From JANOAR01 sp031411235 (GTDB lineage Bacteria > Verrucomicrobiota > Verrucomicrobiia > Verrucomicrobiales > Verrucomicrobiaceae), in NCBI GenBank assembly GCA_031411235.1, contig JANOAR010000136.1, forward strand, positions 1 through 15,343: a stretch of 15,343 bases of DNA. The letters run 5' to 3'. Under the pieces are notes generated by a model that saw nothing but the letters and a program-made list of their open reading frames with translations, did not search any database and was not told where the DNA came from. Below, in pieces: positions 7,203-12,899 of the stretch (position 1 is the stretch's first letter; every line of letters starts with the position of its first letter). Position numbers and translations under genes: made by a program.

Positions 7203-7820
7203 TCAGTAAGCCAGCGCTGCCGCTTCCTTCGCCTCATCTAGCTGATGCAGACTCACGAACTCCGTGCCCTGCAAGCCATACACCCGCGACGCCTCCACCG
7301 CGATGCGCTCCAATATAGCTGCCATGTTCTGAAAAAAAGCCTCTACCGCAGCGGCAGGCTCGTCGGCCATGAAGTGCGGCTCCATCGCCCCCAGCGCAGC
7401 CTCCAAGCTCGCCTGACTGACAAAAGGCTCCAAGCCATAACCCATGATGCAGGCCGCCCGTTTGCCCGCCGCATCCATGACCAGCATGATGATTCGATTC
7501 GCCGCGCCCTTTTCCACTGCACTGGCAGCGCCCCCGCGATTAAACAGCCAAAAAGCATACAGCGGCAGCGTCACATTCGCAGGCGCCCGGCACGCCACCA
7601 CAACGAAACGCACCTGTGGAAAACGTCGCGCCAGCCGCGCCGATAGCGCCTGAAGCCGACGTGTTTCCTTGGGCAAAAACTCCTGCACAAAATCCGTCAC
7701 ATCCGCCTTCAGCGAAGGCGGCAAACCCAGCGCGTGATCCAACTCCGCAAGTGTAAACCCACAACTCACGCACGCAGGCGCAGACTCAGCAGCATCGGTA
7801 TGGCAAACAGGGCAGCGCAT
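7203..7820 (-). CDS. Zinc-ribbon protein with TPM domain
   Basis: A 205-residue soluble protein. An N-terminal zinc ribbon has two CxxC knuckles (Cys3/Cys6 and Cys17/Cys20, the second in ACVSCGF). A TPM domain (PF04536 type) covers about residues 50-172: LSARLARRFPQVRFVVVAC, PLYAFWLFNR, ANRIIMLVMDAAGKRAACIMGYGLEPFV and a helix ending FFQNMAAILERI. The GYGLE segment is the clearest family mark. TPM proteins are usually exported or membrane-bound (for example YgcG, or the plant photosystem II factor TLP18.3). This one has neither a signal peptide nor a membrane helix, which is unusual. The ATG at 7820 is preferred to an in-frame TTG at 7844 because it starts exactly at the zinc ribbon. It is last in a minus-strand unit behind eda and the 55-residue gene. 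Its function is unknown. Confidence 0.82.
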   Translation of the reverse strand: MRCPVCHTDAAESAPACVSCGFTLAELDHALGLPPSLKADVTDFVQEFLPKETRRLQALSARLARRFPQVRFVVVACRAPANVTLPLYAFWLFNRGGAASAVEKGAANRIIMLVMDAAGKRAACIMGYGLEPFVSQASLEAALGAMEPHFMADEPAAAVEAFFQNMAAILERIAVEASRVYGLQGTEFVSLHQLDEAKEAAALAY

Positions 7821-7880
7821 CTTTAGTAGCTCGTAGGATGGCAAGGCAGAGAGCGATGAACATCGAAAACACCGCCAAAC

Positions 7881-8048
7881 TCATGGCAAGGCACGGCGAC
7901 TGCTGGGCTGCATTCTTGCCTCCTCCAGCGCCTCTTCCAAGGCGGGAGATCGCAGCAACTGCGCCATGTAAATCGTCAGGAGCAACAGCGCCAACAGCAG
8001 CAGTCCTATCAGGTAAAAGGCCGGGCGACGATGGAAGGGTTCTTGCAT
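7881..8048 (-). CDS. Small single-pass membrane protein, 55 residues
   Basis: An uncharacterised short gene between eda and the TPM gene. The ATG at 8048 lies 29 bp after the eda stop. The product has a basic N-terminus (MQEPFHRRP), one strongly hydrophobic helix (about residues 11-32, rich in Leu) and an acidic-then-basic tail (ALEEALEEARMQPSSRR). This is a coherent small membrane-protein layout. Its size and position between two co-directional genes support it being real, and it may anchor or assist the soluble TPM protein encoded next. Its TGA stop overlaps the start of a further 32-codon frame (7884-7786) that I do not call. No homologue is recognised. Confidence 0.6.
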   Translation of the reverse strand: MQEPFHRRPAFYLIGLLLLALLLLTIYMAQLLRSPALEEALEEARMQPSSRRALP

Positions 8049-8077
8049 ACAGGATTAAAAAGAAGAGAGATACGCCA

Positions 8078-8713
8078 TCACAGCCCCGAGCGCCGCCGCA
8101 CATTCGCTACCGTCATGCGGCACGCCTCCTCCACATTGCCGAGCTGGCCTTTTTGTAGCCACTCGCGCTTCACCATCCACGTGCCACCACAAGCGATCAC
8201 CCCCGCATTGCCCAAGTAGGAGCCCAAGTTTTCCAATGTGATCCCACCCGTGGGCAAAAACTTCATGTTGGGGAACGGCCCCAGCAGCGACTGAATCGCC
8301 GGCAGCCCGCCAAACATGCCGCTGGGAAAAAACTTCACCACCCGCAAGCCCAGATTCTGCGCCAGCATGATCTCCGTCGGCGTCACCGCCCCAGGGATAA
8401 TTAAGACACCCACGCCCTGGCAAAACCGCACCAACTGCGCATCAATGCCAGGACTGACGATGAACTGCGCCCCCGCCTCGATCGCTTGCTGCGCCTGCTC
8501 CACCGTCGTCACCGTGCCCGCGCCCACCAGCATATCAGGCACCGCCGCCATGCGCCGCAGCGCCTCCAGCGCCACAGGCGTACGCAGCGTCACCTCCGCA
8601 CAAGCCAGCCCTCCACGCTTCATCGCTTCCGCCAGAGGTACAGCCTGCGCCGCGTCGTCGATGATGACGGCAGGAACCACAGCTAGGCGATGAAAAGCAG
8701 CGAGGAGAGGCAT
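8078..8713 (-). CDS. eda: 2-dehydro-3-deoxy-phosphogluconate (KDPG/KHG) aldolase
   Basis: Class I aldolase that cleaves KDPG to pyruvate and glyceraldehyde-3-phosphate (Entner-Doudoroff route, also galacturonate/glucuronate catabolism) or KHG to pyruvate and glyoxylate. The protein is 211 residues, the usual length. Catalytic and binding motifs are all present: Glu40 and Arg44 in AEVTLRT, VGAGTV (63-68), FIVSPG (84-89), IPGAVTPTE (106-114), the Schiff-base Lys127 in VVKFFPS, and FLPTGGI (152-158). It is cytoplasmic. No dehydratase (edd) or kinase gene is nearby, so its substrate pathway is encoded elsewhere. It heads a minus-strand unit with the 55-residue and TPM genes. Its leader is a pyrimidine-rich 7-nt array ending 6 nt before the ATG, with no Shine-Dalgarno. 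Confidence 0.95.
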   Translation of the reverse strand: MPLLAAFHRLAVVPAVIIDDAAQAVPLAEAMKRGGLACAEVTLRTPVALEALRRMAAVPDMLVGAGTVTTVEQAQQAIEAGAQFIVSPGIDAQLVRFCQGVGVLIIPGAVTPTEIMLAQNLGLRVVKFFPSGMFGGLPAIQSLLGPFPNMKFLPTGGITLENLGSYLGNAGVIACGGTWMVKREWLQKGQLGNVEEACRMTVANVRRRSGL

Positions 8714-8719
8714 GGTGAA

Positions 8720-8803
8720 AATGGAGAATGAGGAATTAAGAATTAAGAATTAGGAATTGAGAATGAGGGATGACGGATCGTGGATTGCGAAAGGTGAATG
8801 ATC
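8720..8803 (-). repeat. 7-nt tandem array in the eda leader
   Basis: Seven consecutive 7-nt units in exact phase fill 8720-8768: AATGGAG, AATGAGG, AATTAAG, AATTAAG, AATTAGG, AATTGAG, AATGAGG (consensus AAT-K-RRG). The same phase continues with progressively decayed units GATGACG, GATCGTG, GATTGCG, AAAGGTG and AATGATC to 8803. On the eda strand the units are pyrimidine-rich (CTTAATT, CCTCATT and so on) and the array ends 6 nt before the ATG. It is inverted relative to the array at 8842-8897. Confidence 0.9.
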
Positions 8804-8841
8804 AACTAGCGAACGTCTGTCTTTCGTCATGGGGCATCGGC

Positions 8842-8897
8842 AATTCCTAATTCCTAATTCCTAATTCCTAATTCCTAATTCCTAATTTTTAATTTCT
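8842..8897 (+). repeat. 7-nt tandem array in the leader of the DsbD-like gene
   Basis: Six exact AATTCCT units start at 8842, 8849, 8856, 8863, 8870 and 8877. Two variant units, AATTTTT (8884-8890) and AATTTCT (8891-8897), stay in phase. Only two bases (CC) separate the last unit from the ATG at 8900. The array is the inverted counterpart of the one in front of eda, so the two arms could pair into a long stem or cruciform around a 38-nt centre (8804-8841). Confidence 0.95.
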
Positions 8898-8899
8898 CC

Positions 8900-9763
8900 A
8901 TGCGCTCGCAATATATCTCCCTCATCGCGCTCCTGCTTTCCCACCTGCACGTAGCCACGATCTTCGCCGAGCCGCCGCTGACGATTCAGCTCGTCAGCGA
9001 CGTCACCAGCATCACGCCAGGGCAACCCTTTTATGTGGGTCTAGCCCTGCACCATGCGCCCGGCTACCACACCTATTGGAAGAGCGGCGGCATCGTCGGC
9101 GTGCCCACCAACATCAAATGGCAGAAGCTGCCGCGAGGCTTCAAAGCCAGTGAAATCGAATGGCCTGCTCCCGAAGCAACCAAGATGTATCAGATCAAAT
9201 GCCAAGGTTACGAGCGCGATGTCGTGCTGCCCATCCTCATCACCCCGCCCGCCCATTTGCAGGAAGGCAGCACCGTCCGCCTCGCGGGCAAAGCCGCCTG
9301 GATGGCCTGCCATCGTGAGTGCAATCCCGGCTTCGCCGACCTCAGCATCGAGTTGCTCGTCAAAACAACGCCCCAGCCTGCCTACGATACCCAATGGCAT
9401 CCGCGAATTGAAAAAGAACGCGCCCACCCCATTCGCGAAAGCGCGTCCTGGGCAGCCACCGCTACGGTCAAAGCCAGCATCGTGACCTTGACCCTGACGC
9501 CGCAGACAGCCGCAGCCCACCTGCAAACTCGGGATTCCAACAGCATCACGTTTTTCACCGAAGACGGCAGCATCGACTCCGACAAGGCGCAGACCGTGCA
9601 AGTCGATGCCGACGGCAGCGTGCGCCTGGCCCTGGCCCTGCCAGACTACCTGGATGGCAAGCCGCCCAAACGCCTCGCCGCCGTCCTCGTGCGCCAAGCG
9701 GGCTGGCTCAGTGATGGCACGCTGCAAGCATTGCGCATCGCCCCCGAGTTAAAAAGAGACTAA
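8900..9763 (+). CDS. Exported stand-alone DsbD N-terminal-like domain protein
   Basis: A 287-residue secreted protein resembling the periplasmic N-terminal domain of DsbD/ScsB thiol reductases. The signal peptide covers about residues 1-23 (IALLLSHLHVATIFA|E). The domain shows the typical run PGQPFYVGLALHHAPGYHTYW (about 40-60), then SGG(I)VGVPT, IEWPAPEATKMYQ, GYERDVVLPI and AAWMACHRECNPG. In the last motif Cys137 and Cys141 form a CxxxC pair like the ScsB-type site. The membrane-spanning and thioredoxin domains that normally follow in DsbD are absent, and neither neighbour supplies them. It may exchange disulfides with a partner encoded elsewhere, possibly in cytochrome or metal-stress pathways; that is inference. 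Residues after about 160 are less conserved. The leader is a 7-nt repeat array and there is no Shine-Dalgarno. Confidence 0.84.
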   Translation: MRSQYISLIALLLSHLHVATIFAEPPLTIQLVSDVTSITPGQPFYVGLALHHAPGYHTYWKSGGIVGVPTNIKWQKLPRGFKASEIEWPAPEATKMYQIKCQGYERDVVLPILITPPAHLQEGSTVRLAGKAAWMACHRECNPGFADLSIELLVKTTPQPAYDTQWHPRIEKERAHPIRESASWAATATVKASIVTLTLTPQTAAAHLQTRDSNSITFFTEDGSIDSDKAQTVQVDADGSVRLALALPDYLDGKPPKRLAAVLVRQAGWLSDGTLQALRIAPELKRD

Positions 9764-9767
9764 AAGC

Positions 9768-9794
9768 GGCACTGCGAAGCACATGAACAGTGCC
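9768..9794 (+). other. Inverted repeat after the DsbD-like gene
   Basis: A perfect 7-bp inverted repeat, GGCACTG (9768-9774) and CAGTGCC (9788-9794), with a 13-nt loop, begins four bases after the stop codon. A competing stem pairs ACTGCG (9771-9776) with CGCAGT (9800-9805), followed by TTTT. It could act as a weak terminator, but neither form has a proper T-run after a compact hairpin. Confidence 0.35.
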
Positions 9795-9831
9795 CTTTGC
9801 GCAGTTTTCGCAATTTCGGGAATCGAAAAAG

Positions 9832-9852
9832 TTTAGTTTCTCAAAAACTAAA
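9832..9852. repeat. Perfect 8-bp inverted repeat upstream of the kinase gene
   Basis: TTTAGTTT (9832-9839) and AAACTAAA (9845-9852) form an exact inverted repeat with a 5-nt centre (CTCAA), inside an AT-rich island of about 80 bp in GC-rich DNA. It ends two bases before a candidate -35 (9855). The symmetry and placement suit a dimeric regulator's operator. As RNA it would be a weak A-U hairpin. Confidence 0.55.
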
Positions 9853-9854
9853 GA

Positions 9855-9882
9855 TTGCCAAATTATCTAGTTTTGCTAAAAA
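9855..9882 (+). promoter_or_regulatory. Candidate promoter of the hybrid kinase gene
   Basis: A -35-like TTGCCA (9855-9860, one change from TTGACA) is followed after 16 nt by TAAAAA (9877-9882), preceded by a TG at the extended -10 position (9874-9875). The predicted start near 9889 leaves a leader of about 14 nt before the ATG at 9903. The -10 matches only four of six bases. Confidence 0.4.
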
Positions 9883-9902
9883 GGCGCGAAATCTTGCCTA
9901 TC

Positions 9903-11612
9903 ATGTCAGCTCGCAACTATCCCCTGCCTCCTCACAACTCTAGTAATACCTCAGAGTCTCCCGTCGCCGAAATAGAGCAGCTCAAGCTCGCCAACCACTA
10001 CCTTCGCGTCGCACTCGACCAAGTCCGTGAAGGCGTCATCATGCTCGACGCCGGGCCACTCGATGGCACCGGGCCACGCGTCCTTTATAGCAATGTCCCT
10101 GTGGCCATTCAAGTCGGTGTGGAGCCTGGCAAAGGCCTGCGTGGTCTGCACCTCGGTGACCTCGTCGCCACCGAGCGTGACGCCGTGGTGCTCCTCGGAG
10201 CCCTGCGCGATGCCTCAGAAGGCGGCGCAGCCGAATGCACCGCCAACATCCAGACCTTCTACAGCAAGGGCTCCCAGGCCTGTACTTGGCGCGTCAAAGC
10301 TCTGCACAACGACATGAAGCGCCTGCTGAACTTCACCATCACCGTGCAGCCCGTCGCCAATGAATTTGCCACGGGTGGGCTGCAACCCGCGCCCGCTGCC
10401 CAGAAACTCGACGACCTCGATGCCCAGGCCGAGCGCCTGCGCATCGAAAACCTCGCCGCCATGGCCCAAGGCATCGCCCATGACGTGAACAACCTCCTCG
10501 GTCCCATCACCGCCCAGCTCTCGCTCGTGCAGCCCCAGCTCGAAAAAGATAGCGAACTGGCGCAAACCCTAGACGTCGTCCTCGCAGCGGTGAAACGAGC
10601 CAAGCAGTTCACCATGCAAGTGATGAAAGCTGCAAGGGCCAAGCCATCCGAACGGCAACCCACCGACATGGGCGAAATCATTCGCGAGTCCATCCGGCTG
10701 CCGTCCGCTGGCTCCAATGTCGATGTGCGGGTAAAGCTCGCGCCCGACCTCCATCCTGCTTTTACCGAGAGTGTGAAGATGGCGCAAGTGCTGCAAAACC
10801 TCGTGCTCAACGGCATGCAAGCCATGCCCCACGGCGGCTACATGGACGTCGAGGCCCGCAATGTTGAGCTGCGCCTCGGCCAAGACCCATGCCTGCGCCC
10901 CGGCAGCTATGTGGAAGTCATCGTGCGCGACCGTGGCGTCGGCATCTCGCCCGCCAACATGGATCGACTTTTCAAAGAAAGCTTCACCACCAAACTCGAC
11001 GGCAATGGCATCGGCCTGACCACCTGCAAACGCTTCGTCGAGGAGCAGGAAGGTGCCATCCGAGTCGAGTCCACCGAACGCATGGGCACTGAGTTTCGCG
11101 TCTATCTTCCCGCCTTCATCGAGAGCGCCGAAACAAAAAATACAGCGCCAGCAGCGCCACCACTACCCGTCCGCAAACACAACCAAGACAATAACGGACT
11201 CAAGCAAGGCACAGGCACGATCCTACTCGTCGATGACGAAATGCACATCCGCCATGTCGCCGCCAGAATCCTCCAGCGCTGCGGCTACAAAGTCTTTGAA
11301 TGCAGCGATGGCGAGTCTGCTGTGAAGACCTACCAACAAGTCTCGCGCAACGGACGAGCCTTTGACCTCGTGCTCATGGATCTCACCCTGCGCGGCGGCA
11401 TGGAGGGACTGGAAGCCTCGCGTGAGATTTGGAAATTTGACTCCAGTGCCCGCATCATCGTCTCCAGCGGCAGCGTCACCGACGACGTGCAAGCCACGTT
11501 TATTGACCAAGGCTTTTTCGATATTTTGCCCAAGCCCTACGAGGCTGGTGAGCTATCCGATGCGGTGTACCAGGCCATCATGGTGAATGAATCGCAGGCT
11601 GTGCTGGCCTAA
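9903..11612 (+). CDS. Cytosolic hybrid sensor histidine kinase (PAS, HisKA, HATPase, receiver)
   Basis: A 569-residue signalling protein. The ATG at 9903 is chosen; an in-frame TTG at 9855 overlaps the candidate promoter. In order there is a short helical lead (about 22-40), a PAS-like sensor (about 35-150), a dimerisation helix with phospho-acceptor His193 in GIAHDVNNLLGPI, the ATPase domain with N-box Asn299/Asn303 (NLVLNGMQAM), G1 box DRGVGI (about 343) and G2 box TKLDGNGIGLTTC, a Pro/Ala linker (about 412-435), then a receiver with acidic pair VDDE (about 444), phospho-acceptor Asp493 (LVLMDL), Ser-Ser-Gly strand and Lys544 (ILPKPY). There is no signal peptide or membrane helix, so it senses a cytoplasmic cue. 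The HDVNN box matches NtrB-like kinases. No DNA-binding response regulator is adjacent; phosphate may pass to its own receiver or a distant phosphotransfer protein. Confidence 0.95.
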   Translation: MSARNYPLPPHNSSNTSESPVAEIEQLKLANHYLRVALDQVREGVIMLDAGPLDGTGPRVLYSNVPVAIQVGVEPGKGLRGLHLGDLVATERDAVVLLGALRDASEGGAAECTANIQTFYSKGSQACTWRVKALHNDMKRLLNFTITVQPVANEFATGGLQPAPAAQKLDDLDAQAERLRIENLAAMAQGIAHDVNNLLGPITAQLSLVQPQLEKDSELAQTLDVVLAAVKRAKQFTMQVMKAARAKPSERQPTDMGEIIRESIRLPSAGSNVDVRVKLAPDLHPAFTESVKMAQVLQNLVLNGMQAMPHGGYMDVEARNVELRLGQDPCLRPGSYVEVIVRDRGVGISPANMDRLFKESFTTKLDGNGIGLTTCKRFVEEQEGAIRVESTERMGTEFRVYLPAFIESAETKNTAPAAPPLPVRKHNQDNNGLKQGTGTILLVDDEMHIRHVAARILQRCGYKVFECSDGESAVKTYQQVSRNGRAFDLVLMDLTLRGGMEGLEASREIWKFDSSARIIVSSGSVTDDVQATFIDQGFFDILPKPYEAGELSDAVYQAIMVNESQAVLA

Positions 11613-11641
11613 AAAAGCCAGAAGGCATTCTGCCTTCTGGC
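11611..11641 (-). terminator. Intrinsic terminator for the DUF1080 gene
   Basis: A perfect 11-bp stem, GCCAGAAGGCA (11617-11627) with TGCCTTCTGGC (11631-11641), closes on a 3-nt loop. Read on the minus strand it is followed by six T residues (11616-11611), the classical arrangement, 17 nt after the DUF1080 stop. On the plus strand no T-run follows, so it serves the kinase gene only as an mRNA end structure. The T-tract overlaps the kinase stop codon (TAA, 11610-11612). Confidence 0.88.
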
Positions 11642-11657
11642 GTAAGATGTAAAGCAC

Positions 11658-12659
11658 CTACTTGACCACAGGGCGCAGCACGATGTTGCGGTAGTCGATG
11701 TTGGTGTGGTCGCCTTGGAGGTAGAGTGGGCCAGGGTGGAATTCATCGCTGGTCAGCGCACCGCCCGTGCAGCCGAGCACGGGCTGGTTGTCGATGAGGG
11801 TCTTGCCATTGAGCACCACGGTGAGGTGGCGATCGACGAGCGTGATGTCGAGCGTCTGCCATTCGCCGATGGCTTTCTCCGCCGCGACGGCAGGGGTGAT
11901 GCGGCTGTAGAGTGCGCCCATGTTGTGGGAGTCGAGAGGTTTGCCGAAGGTCTCAGCGATCTGTACCTCGTAGATGCCACGCAAATAAATGCCGCTGTTG
12001 CTGCCTTCCATGGTGCGGACTTCGAGCTTTAAATTGAAGTCTTCGAACTCGGCGTCGGTGCGCAGATTGCCGAAGTGTTTGCCCTTCACGATGCGGTTCA
12101 TCAGCACGCCATCGGCTGCGCTCCAGCCGTTGTCGGAGTCAGGATTGACCAACCTCCAGCCCGCGAGGTCTTTGCCGTTGAAGAGCGATTGCGCTTCGCC
12201 AAACTTCACCTGCGCGAGGTCGGGGCGAGCGGGCAGGTCTTTAATGCGGACGCCCGAAACTTCGGTGCGACCGAATTCTTTGCCATCGGCCTTGGCCTTC
12301 ACAGTGACGAGGCTCAGGGCATCGCCTGCGAGCTTGCCAGTGAGGGTTTCGGTGATGACTTCCACCACCTCCTTGCCAGAGGCATCCTTCTTCTTGGCGT
12401 TGTTGATGCGTGTTAGGATAAGGCTATCTCCCTCGACCTTTGCTTTCGTAACAGGCAACACGCTGCCGCCGCCCCAGAGCACACTGGCCGCGAGTGCGCC
12501 GTCTTTTTCCTCCACACCGAGCCAGCCTGCGCCGCCGCCCGGTAGCGTGAGCGCCCAGCGCCCGATGAAGGGATTACTAGCAGCGTGCAGAGAGGCGCGA
12601 TTGGCAAAAACGGAAGCGCTAACGAGGAGTGTGGCGAGGAGGATACGTGGGGTTTGCAT
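11658..12659 (-). CDS. Secreted DUF1080 (3-keto-disaccharide hydrolase-like) protein
   Basis: A 333-residue exported protein. The ATG at 12659 is chosen because it starts a clean signal peptide (MQTPRILLATLLVSASVFA, then a polar stretch); an earlier in-frame start would translate the repeat-rich leader. Residues 29-140 form a beta-rich N-terminal domain (NPFIGRWALTLPGGGAGWLGV onward). The DUF1080 jelly-roll domain covers about 155-333: SLFNGKDLAGWRL, the SGIYLRGIYEVQI strand, NMGALYSRITP, GEWQTLDITLVDRHLTVVLNGKTLIDN and GPLYLQGDHTNIDYRNIVLRP. Family members occur in large numbers in Verrucomicrobiota and Planctomycetota and include periplasmic enzymes acting on 3-keto-glycosides; substrate here is unknown. 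The gene is monocistronic, diverges from rsmB, and ends in a strong terminator. Its leader carries an 8-nt repeat array and no Shine-Dalgarno. Confidence 0.93.
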   Translation of the reverse strand: MQTPRILLATLLVSASVFANRASLHAASNPFIGRWALTLPGGGAGWLGVEEKDGALAASVLWGGGSVLPVTKAKVEGDSLILTRINNAKKKDASGKEVVEVITETLTGKLAGDALSLVTVKAKADGKEFGRTEVSGVRIKDLPARPDLAQVKFGEAQSLFNGKDLAGWRLVNPDSDNGWSAADGVLMNRIVKGKHFGNLRTDAEFEDFNLKLEVRTMEGSNSGIYLRGIYEVQIAETFGKPLDSHNMGALYSRITPAVAAEKAIGEWQTLDITLVDRHLTVVLNGKTLIDNQPVLGCTGGALTSDEFHPGPLYLQGDHTNIDYRNIVLRPVVK

Positions 12660-12670
12660 GGGAAGGCTTG

Positions 12671-12710
12671 GAGACGATGAGACTATCAGATTGGGAAACG
12701 ATGAGAAGAG
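12671..12710 (-). repeat. 8-nt tandem array in the DUF1080 leader
   Basis: Five 8-nt units in phase: GAGACGAT, GAGACTAT, CAGATTGG, GAAACGAT, GAGAAGAG (12671-12710), possibly preceded by a decayed unit at 12663-12670. On the DUF1080 strand the units read ATCGTCTC, ATAGTCTC and similar, ending 11 nt before the ATG at 12659. The array is inverted relative to, and shares its core (AGTCTCA) with, the rsmB-side array. Confidence 0.75.
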
Positions 12711-12839
12711 ACCCGTGGGAGGCAATCAACGTCTTACTGGGTGCAGTGATTGCAGCGGCCTTGGTTTTCTCTCATCGCCGAAAGGTGATGCGAGCCTTTC
12801 GATCATCGTGCATAGCTCACGCCCTCGCTCATTCTCTCT

Positions 12840-12895
12840 GTCTGAATAGTCTCACCGTCTGAAAGTCTCCCTTTCTCCCGTCTCCCCTTTCCCTC
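12840..12895 (+). repeat. 8-nt tandem array in the rsmB leader
   Basis: Pyrimidine-rich 8-nt units fill the leader: GTCTGAAT, AGTCTCAC, CGTCTGAA, AGTCTCCC and TTTCTCCC in phase (12840-12879), then GTCTCCCC and TTTCCCTC (to 12895). ACAC and the ATG at 12900 follow. The unit core matches the reverse complement of the DUF1080-side array. Later units drift, so boundaries are approximate. Confidence 0.75.
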
Positions 12896-12899
12896 ACAC

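Noticed and set aside
8714..8899. CRISPR-like array.
   Set aside because: Units are 7 nt in direct contact with no spacers, and no cas gene is nearby.
12677..12862. Plus-strand frame in the DUF1080/rsmB spacer with a membrane-like stretch (AINVLLGAVIAAALVF) followed by basic residues.
   Set aside because: Its first ten or so codons are the reverse of the DUF1080-side 8-nt array and its end runs into the rsmB-side array. Peptides of this RLSDWETM type arise from the repeats themselves. No leader signal or homologue supports it.
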